Shown here piece by piece: positions 18,540-39,908 of a stretch of DNA of 64,000 bases. Within the stretch, counting starts at the first letter, position 1. Every line of letters starts with the position of its first letter. Source of the DNA: Cacajao melanocephalus (lineage: Eukaryota > Chordata > Mammalia > Primates > Pitheciidae); assembly GCA_963573385.1 (NCBI GenBank), contig CAUYLG010044332.1, forward strand, positions 53,014 to 117,013, given 5' to 3'. The notes beneath the pieces were generated by a model that did no database searches, had not been told where the DNA came from, and saw only the letters and a program-made list of their open reading frames with translations. A program made the position numbers and the translations under genes.

Positions 18540-19030
18540 GCCCTGGGCCTTGGGGGCAGGGACGGAGGTGGGGGGTCGTTTTTGGGGGTGCCAGGCCCCG
18601 GGGGCTTTCACGCCAGCTTGTTCGGCTTGCATTTCCGCGCCTCCCGCTGAGGCCAGCCGTGCAAATCTGCACCTCCCTCCCCGCCCCCTCCTCCTTCCCT
18701 CCCTCCCTGCCCCGCCATCTCCGGGATGCGCCCGCCGCCTGCAACTCGGCCCTCCAAAAGTCAGCTCTGCACACAACTCCCGGGCGGCGGCGGCGGCGGC
18801 GCCTGCGTGCAGAGGCGCACTCGTGACCCAACAACAAAACAGCGATGCCAGGGCGCTAACGGCGCCCGGTGCCTCCCGGGCTCCCTCCCGCCCCACACCT
18901 CCTCGGGCCGCCGCCCCCACCCCCCCACGTCCCGGCCGAGAGCCCCCCCAACTCGTCCGGCCGCGAGCTCCGAGCGCGATCGGCAACAATGTTTACGTTC
19001 CGGGGATTATGACGTCGACGCCTCCCCCCC
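18540..19030. promoter_or_regulatory. GC/CpG-rich block after exon 1a (first CpG island)
   Basis: Dense CpG and long G/C runs, including GGCGGCGGCGGCGGCGGC near 18783 and CCGGCCGCGAGC near 18957. It lies between exons 1a and 1b and is very likely part of the KDM2B CpG-island promoter. It ends with TTATGACGTCGACG near 19008, which contains a CRE-like TGACGTCG. Open frames of 174-222 codons here on both strands are by-products of stop-codon scarcity in GC-rich DNA. Divergent minus-strand transcription from such a promoter would be usual, but nothing in the sequence proves it. Confidence 0.75.
19010..19017. promoter_or_regulatory. CRE-like site TGACGTCG
   Basis: TGACGTCG differs from the palindromic cAMP response element TGACGTCA at one base. 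It lies about 220 bases upstream of the exon 1b ATG, at the edge of the first GC-rich block, a plausible place for a proximal promoter element. The call is motif-only. Confidence 0.35.
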
Positions 19031-19232
19031 CCACAACTGCTGAAAATGGTTTCCTAGGACTTTGCAAACGGATCTGCCTAAGTGTTGGTGCAAAACTTTG
19101 TAGATCTCGGCTCTGGCTTGCTTTATTTATTTATTTTTTGGTTTGTTTTCTTTGGTCTTCCCTCCTTCCTCCCTCGGCCAAAATGCAGGGGGCAGGAGTG
19201 TTGACAATTAATTGGTGAACTCTCCTAAAAAA

Positions 19233-19265
19233 ATGGAGGCAGAGAAAGACTCTGGAAGAAGATTG
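19233..19265 (+). CDS. KDM2B: KDM2B alternative first coding exon 1b (MEAEKDSGRRL)
   Basis: The ATG at 19233 opens an 11-codon segment, MEAEKDSGRRL, ending at TTG followed by the donor GTGTGT. It joins exon 2 in phase 0 to give RRL-RPIDRQ. This is the short N-terminus that I recall for the other main KDM2B isoform, and it resembles the KDM2A start. The start context is strong (A at -3, G at +4), and an in-frame TAA lies upstream at 19209, so this is the first usable ATG. The exon sits in an A/T-rich trough between two GC-rich blocks. Because exon 1a is broken here, 1b is the best-supported start for a full JmjC-containing protein in this sequence. The donor is a weak GTGTGT rather than GTAAGT. 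Confidence 0.85.
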
Positions 19266-20296
19266 GTGTGTAGCTTTTTTTTTTTTTTTTCCAAATCTGT
19301 ATCTGGCATATGATAGATCTTTTTTTTTTTTTTGGTTGTTTCTCGCTGCCTTTTCTTTCCTTTTCTGTATTTTGCAAGAGGACCGGGAAAAAAAATACAA
19401 TAAATTGCATGCAAAAGGAAGCAAGCTGCTTACTCCAGTCCCTTTTGAGGCTTAGAGTCTCAGACACTTAAGTGGGGAGGTGGTATCGCGGAACGGTGTG
19501 GAGGCGGGCTGAGCAGGCTCGGGGTTCGCCCGGAATCTGGGGGGCTGCGGGGCCGGGCGCTGGGCGGTGGAGGGAGGAGGCAGGGGGATGCGGGGATTGC
19601 TGGGGGAGTCTCCTTAGGAAGTGAGTGTGCGCGCGCGCTTGTGGGGAGATGAGGCAGCTGCTGGTGCGTTTTGGGGTCTCCGATCGGAGCTTTGTGGCGG
19701 GCCGTCTGCCTCTCCCCCTCCCAAGCCCCGATCCTCCTCCCCCCACCTCCTCTTCTTGCACTGGCGGGCGGACGGCGGGGGCGGCTGGGGTCTCAGCCCT
19801 TCCATTTCAGCTTTCCAGCTTCCCCGGTAGCTCGGGGGCGGCTCCAGCTTTAGAAATGCCGCCGGCCCCCGGTTCCGGCTTCCCGGCTCTGCCGCCGCGG
19901 CCGCTGGGGCTGCTATTACTGCCGAGCCGGGCGCCGCAGCGGCTCCTCCTGGGGCCTACATTTGCCCCGCCAGCCCGTGTCCGGAGCCCCCTTCCCGGGT
20001 TACATAACCAGGCTCCCGGCCGAGTGGGCAAAGCCCAACACATTTCGGGGGCGGGGGGCAGGGGAAGGCCCCCAGATGTCCCTTCAATGGCTTCCAGAGA
20101 CACAGGAGGGGAGTGCCCGGTGTAGAGCGCAGCTGGACCCTCGGGGTGCGGGCCCCTCTCCTTGTCCTGCTTTTCAGCATCTTTGGCAATTGCGCAAAGT
20201 TGCCTGGGTTGTAATGGTGGGGTGCAGGGGGCGCGCGGCTCCTGCACCTGTTAGTGCTGGGCCCAGCTTTAAAGGCGACCCCCAGCTCCCCCAATA

Positions 20297-20329
20297 ATGT
20301 CCCGGGCTCTCTGGTTTGGGTCCTCGCAG
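20297..20329 (+). other. KDM2B: Possible 5' extension of KDM2B exon 2 with in-frame ATG
   Basis: ATG at 20297 is in frame with exon 2 and reads [11 protein letters not shown] directly through the splice acceptor into RPIDRQ. The context has A at -3. If a transcript started between exons 1b and 2, within the GC-rich block, this would be its natural initiator. I know of no isoform with this N-terminus; the open frame over 33 nt can easily be chance. Confidence 0.25.
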
Positions 20330-20474
20330 CGCCCGATTGACCGCCAGCGATACGACGAGAACGAGGACTTGTCGGACGTGGAGGAGATCGTCAGCGTCCG
20401 CGGTTTCAGCCTGGAGGAGAAGCTTCGCAGCCAGCTGTACCAGGGGGACTTCGTGCACGCCATGGAGGGCAAAG
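20330..20474 (+). CDS. KDM2B: KDM2B exon 2 (shared by the N-terminal isoforms)
   Basis: The exon starts after the acceptor TCCTCGCAG and ends at GGCAAAG before GTGAGG. It encodes [19 protein letters not shown], then [16 protein letters not shown] and on to VHAMEGK, about residues 43-91 in long-isoform numbering. The acidic [10 protein letters not shown] stretch and the FSLEEKL segment match the KDM2 family N-terminus that precedes the catalytic fold. The 145 nt leave one base of the next codon (G of GAT). The open frame also runs upstream through the acceptor to an ATG at 20297 ([11 protein letters not shown]), so an unspliced 5' extension could supply another start; I annotate only the spliced exon. 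The exon lies inside the second GC-rich block. Confidence 0.96.
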
Positions 20475-24691
<4,217 letters not shown>

Positions 24692-24738
24692 GATGCCTGA
24701 CCCTGATTTCACAGTCCGAGACGTCAAACTCCTAGTGG
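24692..24738 (+). CDS. KDM2B: KDM2B exon 4
   Basis: A short 47 nt exon with acceptor CTTTCCCCAG and donor GTAAGT. It completes the lysine codon begun in exon 3 and encodes MPDPDFTVRDVKLLV plus the first base of a glycine codon (about residues 117-133). The MPDPDFTV motif is shared by KDM2A and KDM2B. The ORF track alone would miss it because of its length; it was found from the splice sites and the remembered protein. It precedes the 29.6 kb Alu-rich intron. Confidence 0.97.
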
Positions 24739-25204
24739 GTAAGTCGCTTGCTGTGTGTGTGGCTCAGAGATGCTGAAGTAGGGAAGGGGAAAGAGGCGCT
24801 CACCACCTGCCCGTTTAGACTTTTAACGGCCTCTCAAAAAGAAAGTCCCCACGGAAGGGGGCAGGAGCAGGTGTGAGCTGCAGCTGTTTCATTCTGGAGA
24901 CCAGGTAGGATTGCCAAATCAGAAGAAGCTGTATCAGAGGGCGTTGGCCAGTTCACAGTTTTATGAGGCGCATTTGGACCCTGCCTCCAGCCTGGGTGTC
25001 AGCAACACAATCTTAGATCTCTCCTCTGCGTTTGTTTGTGGGTTGCCTGGTAAACACTGGGTGCTCTGTGATCCCTCATAGACTTTCAGGCTTTCGAGGG
25101 GAGGGGCTATTCCTCCTGGTTCCTCGGGGTTCTAGACAGGCCTGGGGCAGGGCTTGGAACTGTGAGCTCAGCAAATGCACACGAGCTCCCTGAGCACCTG
25201 CAGG

Positions 25205-25253
25205 TGGCTGATGATTTAGTGCTCTGGACGGCGATGATTTAGTGCTCTGGACG
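25205..25253. repeat. 23 bp-period tandem duplication
   Basis: GATGATTTAGTGCTCTGGAC occurs at 25210 and again at 25233, identical over 21 bases, in the unique start of intron 4. Confidence 0.9.
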
Positions 25254-25426
25254 CTTGGCCAGGTAGTAGGTAGCATTTCAGATCTTGCAGGTGGTTGTTC
25301 AATCAATCTGTTCTTTCCAGAAAAACGCTTTTTGGCTACATGGTGGGTAAGGTCAGAGTTGCAAGTGGATGGATAAGTTCTCTGCCCTCTTGGTGGGTGC
25401 AAGAGGCAATCAAGAAGTAAACAGTG

Positions 25427-25745
25427 GGTCAGGTGTGGTGGTTCACGCCTGTAATCCCAGCAATTTAGGAGGCCGAGGCGGGCGGATCACGAGGTCAGGA
25501 GGTCAAGACCAGCTTCCACAATATGGTGAAACCCTGTCTTTACTAAAAATACAAAAAATTAGGCGGCATGGTGGCACACGCCTGTAGTCCCAGCTACTCA
25601 GGAGGCTGAGGCAGGAGAATCGCTTGAACCTGGGAGGCGGAGTTTGCAGTGAGCTGAGGTCGTGTCACTGCACTCCAGCCTGGGTAACAGAGCAAGACTT
25701 GGCAAAGACAGAGCAAAAAAAAAAAGAAAAGAAAAGAAAAAAGGA
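25427..25745 (+). mobile_element. Alu, first repeat of the large intron
   Basis: GGGTCAGGTGTGGTGGTTCA to an AAAAGAAAAGAAAAG tail. Its left flank, GAAGTAAACAGTG at 25414, recurs at 25818 and, lacking the first G, at 26090. Confidence 0.92.
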
Positions 25746-25757
25746 AGTAGCACATTA

Positions 25758-26102
<345 letters not shown>

Positions 26103-26118
26103 TTACAATGATATATCT

Positions 26119-26800
<682 letters not shown>

Positions 26801-26852
26801 GGCGCAGGGAGTATCTCTCTGTGATCTGATCATTTTCTTGGGATGGGTTTGA

Positions 26853-27153
<301 letters not shown>

Positions 27154-27184
27154 TGAAACATTTTTATTTACTTTTATTTATATA

Positions 27185-27410
27185 TATTAGAGAACAGTCT
27201 CATTCTTTTGTCCAAGGTAGAGTGCAGTGGCTTGGTTATGGCTCACCGCAGCCTGCAACTCCTGGGCCTAAGCAGTCCTCCTGCCTTAGCCTCCAGAATT
27301 GCTGGGACCACAGGGGTGTACCACCATACCCAACTAGTTATTTACTTATTTTTCTAGAGATGGGGTCTTGCTATGTTGCCCAGGCTGGTCTTGAACCACC
27401 GCATGTGGCC
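27185..27410 (-). mobile_element. Alu, old, antisense
   Basis: AACAGTCTCATTCTTTTGTC to CTTGAACCACCGCATGTGGC; more diverged than its neighbours and internally shortened. Confidence 0.8.
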
Positions 27411-27485
27411 ACATTTAAAAAATTGAGATAGTATTTGCATACTATAAAATTTGCCACTTAACCATTTAAAAATGTACAAGTTGTC

Positions 27486-27862
<377 letters not shown>

Positions 27863-27882
27863 CTAAATTCTGAAATATTTCT

Positions 27883-28293
<411 letters not shown>

Positions 28294-28533
28294 TAACTGT
28301 GTTTAACTTGCTGAGGAACTGCGAGACTGTTTACCAAAGCAGCTGTGCCATTTTTTACTCCCATAAGCAGTGTGTGGGGGGTTCTGGTTTCCCTACATCC
28401 TTGCTAACACTTAATGTTGTCTGTCTTTTTGATGATAGCCATGCTAGTGGCTGTGTAGTGAGGTGATTTGATTGAAGTGTTATAGAAGCCAACTCTGGTG
28501 TCTGTGTGGAGGATGAAAGCAGCTGGCCAGTCA

Positions 28534-29730
<1,197 letters not shown>

Positions 29731-29907
29731 CTAAGTGCAAATGTAACTCTAGCTGTCAGAAGCAGAAGAGAATTCACTGGCTTGGGTATAGGTTCAGGGT
29801 GTAAACCTCCAGGCACACTGACGTGTGGACGCTACAACATGGTCTTGAGAAGTTGACTCTTTCTCTTTCTGCTTCCCACTTCAACTCTCTCTGTCCGCTT
29901 CATTCTT

Positions 29908-30289
29908 TTTTGTTTTTAAAGATGTTTATTTGGGAATAGAGCATTACAATGGTAATATGCATGCTACAGTAAACAATGTGTGTATGTATTTAAGGAGGTA
30001 ACGGAAGACAAACTTTTTTCTTTTTTTGAGATGGAGTCTTGCTGCTGTGGCCCAGGCTCACTGCAACCTCTGCCTCCCTGGTTCAAGTGATTCTCCTGCC
30101 TCAGCCTCCCTAGTAGCTTGGATTACAGGTGTCCGCCACCACGCCCCACTAATATTTTATTTTATTTTATTTAAGTAGTGACACGGTTTCGCCATGTTGG
30201 CCAGGCTGGTCTCGAACTCCTGACGTTGTGATCTGCCCACCTCAGCCTCCCAAAGTGCTGAGATGACAGGCGTGAGCAACTGCACCCAG
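29908..30289 (-). mobile_element. Alu with 3' passenger sequence (apparent 3' transduction)
   Basis: Read on the minus strand: a complete Alu 5' end (30289) through its A-rich tail (about 30014), then roughly 90 bases of non-Alu sequence, an AATAAA (29925-29930 on this strand as TTTATT) and a terminal A-rich run. The whole unit is flanked by a 17 bp target-site duplication, CTGTCCGCTTCATTCTT, at 29891-29907 and 30290-30306, so Alu and passenger arrived together. Confidence 0.85.
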
Positions 30290-30306
30290 CTGTCCGCTTC
30301 ATTCTT

Positions 30307-30880
30307 GGCAGGCTTCTCCCCATGGGAGGGTAAGGAGGGTGGGTTAAGAAGGAGCCCACAGCAGCTTCAGGTATCTATCCTGCCAGCTCAGAGTCCTTCC
30401 CAAACCCTTGGTCATGCCCTTAAGCGTCTCTGGATTGGCTCTGACAGGCTTAGCACAGCCTTGGACAGACTGGAGCTGCTGGCTGGGGTCAGCCCAGCAC
30501 AACCACGTGGACTGAAAGTAGGGAAGCAGTGATTCTCCAGGGTTGCTGGGTGACATAAACACGGCCCTAACAGATGTGACGAGTTCTGCTGTGGAGCGCC
30601 GTGTGTAGAGAAGGCTGGGCTAGTCCTCCCAGTCACTGCGGGGTCACAGCCTCTGTCTTCCGCTGTCTTGCCTTGCCCTGGGCGCTGCACCACGGCGGGT
30701 GGCTGTTTTGAGATACAGACTTGTGCACTACCAGGTGTTCAGGCCACAACTTGTCGCTGCAGCCTCTTCTCTGATGTCCTAAAATCATGCTTTTCTCCAT
30801 CAGCAGTCTGTTCCAAGCTCCAAGCCTTTTTGTTTTTAAACAGAAAGGCAGTTTCCATTTCTGTAACACTGTACCCTTAA
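30307..30880 (+). other. Intronic DNA without recognised repeats
   Basis: About 570 bases with no repeat family that I recognise. Confidence 0.5.
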
Positions 30881-31121
30881 AAAAAAAACCCATTCATTGA
30901 AGTATAACATACATACCAAAAAGCGCACATATGGTAAGCACGTAGCTCGATTAATTTTAGCAAACAGAACACATCAGGGTAACCAGTACCCAGAAGCCCC
31001 CGTGTCTGCCCATCCAGTCTCTGCCCTCCACTGCTGATGAACCTGACTTCTAGCTGCATGGATGAGTTTCACCTGTTTTCACACTTTATGCTGGTGAAAT
31101 CGTGGAGGATGTCTTCTGTAG

Positions 31122-31518
<397 letters not shown>

Positions 31519-31636
31519 TTATTATTATTATTATTTTTGAGACAAGCTCTTTCAGCCTTGAACTCCCAGGCTCAAGCAGTCATCCCACTTCAGAATCCCA
31601 AGTAACTGGGACCACAGGCGCATGCCTGGCTAATTT
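31519..31636 (-). mobile_element. Alu fragment, antisense
   Basis: (TTA)n then GAGACAAGCTCTTTCAGCC to CATGCCTGGCTAATTTGGG. Confidence 0.75.
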
Positions 31637-32037
31637 GGGATTTATTTTTATTGCTATATAGTTTTCCACTATGTGACTATTTTACAATCTATTCTACTGT
31701 TGATGGACAGTTGCGTAGCTGTCAGTCTAAGGTTTATCTGTAGAGTGCTGCTATGAACATTCTAGAACATGACTTTTGGTGAATACATGGATGCATTCTG
31801 TTGGTGATATACCTATGAATGGAATTGCTTGGGGCATTGAGTATGCATGTGTGTTCAATTTTCGTCGCTACTGTCAAATATTTGTCCCGGTACTGGCTGT
31901 ACCACGTCCTCACCAAGAGTTGGTGTTTTCTCATTAGAGCTGTGCTCCTATGCTGGTGGAAGTCGTATCTCATTGTGGTTTGAGTTGGCTTTACTCTAAT
32001 GACTAATGAAGTTGAGCTCTGTTTCATATGATTTTGT

Positions 32038-32323
32038 TTTATTTTATTTATTTATTTTTATTTTTATTTTTTGTTTGAGACAGAGTCTCGCTCTGTCGCC
32101 CAGGCTGGAGTTCAGTGGTGCGATCTTGGCTCACTGCAGCCTCCGCCTTCTGAGTAGCTGGGATTACAGGTGTGTGCCACCATGCCCGGCTAATTTTTGT
32201 GTTTTTAGTAGAGACGGGGTTTCACCATCTTGGCCAGGCTGGTCTTGAACTCCTGACCTCATGATCCACCTGTCTTGGCCCCGCAAAGTGCTGGGATTAC
32301 AGGCATGAGCCACCGTGCCTGGC
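32038..32323 (-). mobile_element. Alu, antisense
   Basis: TTTTATTTATTTATTTTTA tail, GAGACAGAGTCTCGCTCTG, ending CACCGTGCCTGGC; about 30 bases are missing after CAGCCTCCGCCTTC. Confidence 0.9.
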
Positions 32324-32625
32324 GATTTTGTTTTGTTTTGAGACAGGGTCTCATTCCCATTGCCCAGGCTGGAGTGCAGTGGCATGACCTTCAGCTCACT
32401 GTAGCCTCAACTTCCTGGGCTCAGGTGATCCTCCCACCTCAGCTTCCCGGGTAGCTGGGACCACAGGTGTACCCCACCATGCTCAGCTAAATTTTTGTAT
32501 TTTTTAGTAGAGATGGAATTTCAACATGTTGCCCAGGCTGGTCTCAAACTTCTGGGCTCAAACAATTCTCCCACTTCAATGTCCCAAAGTGCTGGGGTTA
32601 CAGGTGTAAGCCACTGCACCTGGCC
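32324..32625 (-). mobile_element. Alu, antisense
   Basis: TTTTGTTTTGTTTTGAGACAG to GCCACTGCACCTGGCC, head-to-tail with the previous copy. Confidence 0.9.
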
Positions 32626-32778
32626 TTTGTTTTATGTTCGGATATCCTCTGAAATGTCTGATGAGGTCTTTTCTCCATTATTTTAAAGGGTTGTCTCTCA
32701 TTAATTGTAAGTTGTATTTACTTGAGCTGCCATAACAAAGTACCACAGATGGGGGTTTCAACAACAATTTACTTACTT

Positions 32779-33087
32779 AGGCTGGGTGCGGTGGCTCACG
32801 CATATAATCACAGCACTTTGGGAGGCTGAGGTGGACGGATCACCTGAGGTCAGAAGTTTAGATCAGCCTGGCCAACATGGCAAAACTCAATGTCTACTAA
32901 AAATACAAAAATTAGCTAGGCATGGTGGCTCACACCTATAATCACAGCAACTTGGGAGGCAGAGGCAGGAGAATTGCTTGAATCCGGGAGGCGGAGGTTA
33001 CACCGAGTAGAGATTTACACCAGCCTGGGTGACAGAGTGAGACTGTCTCAAAAACAAAACAAAAAAAAAAAAGAAAAGAAAAAAGAG
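32779..33087 (+). mobile_element. Alu in MLT1
   Basis: GGCTGGGTGCGGTGGCTCAC to an AAACAAAACAAAAAA tail. Confidence 0.92.
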
Positions 33088-33229
33088 TATTTTGTTACAA
33101 TTCTGGAGGCAGGAAATCTGAGTTCAAGGTTTCAGCAGGCTTGGTTTCTTTGAAGATCTCTGTCCTTGGCTTGTAGATGGCTGTCTTCTTCCTGTCTGCA
33201 CGTGTTTTTCCTTTTGCATGTCCTAAACT

Positions 33230-33519
<290 letters not shown>

Positions 33520-33568
33520 AACTCTTCTTATAAGGACACCAGTCATATTAGATGAGGGCTCACCCTAA

Positions 33569-33884
<316 letters not shown>

Positions 33885-34063
33885 TAATTACCTTTTTAAA
33901 CACCCTATCTCCAAATATGGTTATGCTCTGAGGTGCTGGGGGGTTAAGATTTCAGCATATTAATATATACATTTTATAGGCAGACATGATTCAGACTACA
34001 ACATAAGAGTTCTTCAGATATTCTGGATGTAAGTCTTTTGTCGGAGATATATATATATTCCTA

Positions 34064-34430
<367 letters not shown>

Positions 34431-34611
34431 AGTTTTTAATTTTAACATAGACTATTTAGCTCTGCTTGGTGCATTAATTCTCTTTGTGTCTTGCTTAAGA
34501 AATTTTTGCCTATTCTAAGGTCGTGAAGATATTCAGATGTTTTTCTCAAAAAGCCTTATTGTTTGAACTATCACATTTTGATCTATAGTTCATCTGGAAT
34601 AGATTTTTTTA

Positions 34612-35318
<707 letters not shown>

Positions 35319-35698
35319 TTGCCTTCTCATGTGACCCTTTGTGTTTCCATATGAATCTTAAAATCACCTTGTCAATATTTCTTTAAAGGTTGCTGTAATT
35401 TTGATTGACATCTTGTTGATTCTGTGGATCAATTGGGGAAATTTCGTATCATACTGAGTTTTCTATTCAGTGAACACGGCATATTGTTCTGTTGATTTGT
35501 AGGGTTTTTATAGAAGATTTGCGTATCTTCTTAGATTTATTCCTAGGAATTTGATTTTTGGGGGGTTGCTGTTTTAAGTTAAGTAATTATACCATCTATT
35601 AATAATATAATATCAGTTTTATTTATTCTTTCAATCGATATGCCTTTTAATATATTTCCTTGGGTTGCTGCACTGGCTGGGACCTCCACAGTATACTC

Positions 35699-36495
<797 letters not shown>

Positions 36496-36631
36496 TTTGT
36501 TTTGCTTTTCATCCAGCCTGCAGTTGAAGATCACAAACTATGTTTTTTGTTGTTTCTTTTATCTCCTTCATTCTAAAGCACTTCCCTAGTCTTTGTGTTT
36601 CTTTTTGCCTTTAGGGACTTAAACTTTCTTT

Positions 36632-36774
36632 TGAAAAATGGAAACAGTCTCAATTTGTTTCCCAGGCTTTTCTCAAACTCTTAGGCTCAAGTGATCCTCT
36701 TGCCTCAGAAGTGATCCTCTTGCCTCAGCCTCCCAAGTAGCTGGGATTACAGGTGTGAGCCACCACTCCTGGCA
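36632..36774 (-). mobile_element. Alu, partial, antisense, with small duplication
   Basis: AAGTGATCCTCTTGCCTCAG occurs twice in a row at about 36689 and 36710. Confidence 0.85.
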
Positions 36775-36777
36775 TCA

Positions 36778-37225
36778 CTTAAACATTTTTGAAGTCACCA
36801 GTCCAGTTATTTTCCGGAGGTCCTTTGATGGAGATTTGATTGCTTTCCTGTGATTCTGTTCAGGTTACACGTTCGGCAGGAAGATTTCATAGGTGATGCT
36901 GTGTCTTCCTTAGTGTGTGACATTAGGGGTACATGCTGTCACTGGGCCCCATCATCGGTGCCCAGTAATGATCGAGTTTGATTACTTTGTCATAGTCGTT
37001 ATCCGTTAGATCTGTCCATTGTACCCTTTTCCGTTTGTAACAAATACGTAATCTGTTTGGAGGTACTTGGGGTCTGTGAGTGTCCCATTCCTCAACAATC
37101 TTTACCCCAATATATATTGATTTTTTTCTTTTTTTTCTTTACCCCAAATATATTGATTCCTGCCGGATTAAGTTATTATGATGCTAGTTGCCAAAGAATG
37201 TTGTTCTGTTTTTGGAGAAATTGGG
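36778..37225 (+). repeat. Probable old LINE-derived sequence
   Basis: The wording around 37010-37200 (CCATTGTACCCTTTTCCGTT, GATTCCTGCCGGATTAAG) is reminiscent of a widespread L1M/HAL1-type repeat. A short tandem copy of CTTTACCCCAAATATATTGA is present (about 37100 and 37137). Confidence 0.35.
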
Positions 37226-37227
37226 CC

Positions 37228-38129
<902 letters not shown>

Positions 38130-38267
38130 CATATTATGTCTTTATTGGATTTCTCTCTAATGAGAGAATCCAAGCCAACTGATGCTTTCTTTGGCCCTTT
38201 TCTTGAATCTTCATGACAAATGACTTCATTCAGTCTTCATGCAATTATGCTAATAATCACCAATCTT

Positions 38268-38430
38268 TTATCGAACAGGTACCACAGAGTTTCACTTTGT
38301 TCTCCTCAATAGTCATGTGAATTAGGTGTTATGTTCAGTTTTCCAGATGAGGCATTTCCAGGAGGGATTGAACCTCACAGCTGGTAGGCAGCAGAGCCAG
38401 GACTGCACCTGGCCCTGGGTGTCTTCAAAG
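38268..38430 (-). mobile_element. MIR, antisense
   Basis: TTTTCCAGATGAGGCATTTC, CACAGCTGGTAGGCAGCAGA and CAGGACTGCACCTGGC. Confidence 0.7.
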
Positions 38431-38440
38431 CCCGAGTTAC

Positions 38441-38520
38441 GACCTGCTCCTCCTCCTTCTCCTCGTCCTTCTCCTCCTCCTCCTCCTCCTCCTTCTCCTC
38501 CTCCTGCTCCTCCTCCTCCA
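38441..38520 (+). repeat. (CTC)n/(CTT)n trinucleotide-rich tract
   Basis: About 75 bases of CTC/CTT units. On the minus strand it reads as an acidic Glu/Lys-rich frame, which is an artefact of the repeat. Confidence 0.92.
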
Positions 38521-38635
38521 TGCTTTCTTCCTTTACAGATTCACTGGGTGTCTGTGTTGTGTCTGGACTGGTGCTAGTCACAAGCTATGGGTCTTGCCCT
38601 TGATGGGCTGTGTTTTGGAGAAAAACTAAGTTCTC

Positions 38636-38954
<319 letters not shown>

Positions 38955-39000
38955 TCATCCCTTGGAAATCAAAGGTGGGTGACTTGTTCCCCCCAGACCC

Positions 39001-39470
<470 letters not shown>

Positions 39471-39529
39471 CTTTTTTAAAGTTGGTTTAAAATCATAGAC
39501 TTTTTCCATGTTAAGCTCTTGAAGGAGTC

Positions 39530-39655
39530 TTAGAGTTCTTCCAGTCCTGCTTTCCCATTTCACAAATGGGAAAAACTGAGGCCTGGAGACAAATGATTTT
39601 TGAGTTGCTCAGATAGTACTTGGCACAGCAGAGTCACATGTGGGTTTGAATTTCA
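39530..39655 (-). mobile_element. MIR, antisense
   Basis: CCCATTTCACAAATGGGAAA and ACTGAGGCCTGGAGACAAAT, then GTGGGTTTGAATTTCAG. Confidence 0.7.
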
Positions 39656-39832
39656 GTGACTGGCAGAACACAATGCTTCCAATAGACCCCCAGAAGAAAA
39701 TCGACTTGGGGGGCGGGTATAGATGGGTGTGGTTCTAGGCACGTTGAGTTGGATCTCAGAAGAGAGGTCAAGGCCAGACTGGCAGGCAGGGGAGGCATTT
39801 AACTGCCAGGACAGATAGAAATGCAGGGAGGG

Positions 39833-39908
39833 GGCCGGGCGCGGTGGCTCACGCCTGTGATCCCAGTGCTTTGGGATGCCGAGGTGAGGCGGATCGCTTG
39901 AGCTTAGG
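39833..39908 (+). mobile_element. Alu, 3'-truncated
   Basis: GGCCGGGCGCGGTGGCTCAC to GGATCGCTTGAGCTTAGG; only about 75 bases of the left arm. Confidence 0.85.

Larger units (their letters stand above)
18496..20329 (+). other. KDM2B: KDM2B intron 1 region (exon 1a to exon 2, containing exon 1b)
   Basis: Contains two GC-rich blocks separated by an A/T-rich trough at about 19030-19460 with T runs at 19277-19290 and 19320-19333. Exon 1b lies in the trough. No transposable element is seen. Confidence 0.8.

Noticed and set aside
18550..19043. A divergent minus-strand promoter transcript from the CpG island
   Set aside because: Likely on general grounds and I recall a divergent transcript being named for KDM2B, but no exon or splice site can be supported from the sequence, so no feature is given.
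18313..19218. Open frames of 174, 194 and 222 codons over the first GC-rich block
   Set aside because: They overlap each other on both strands, are rich in Pro/Arg/Ala/Gly from CpG-rich DNA, lack any family resemblance and span real splice sites of KDM2B.
38375..38581. Minus-strand frame with a long Glu-rich stretch
   Set aside because: A (CTC)n/(CTT)n trinucleotide tract read on the opposite strand.
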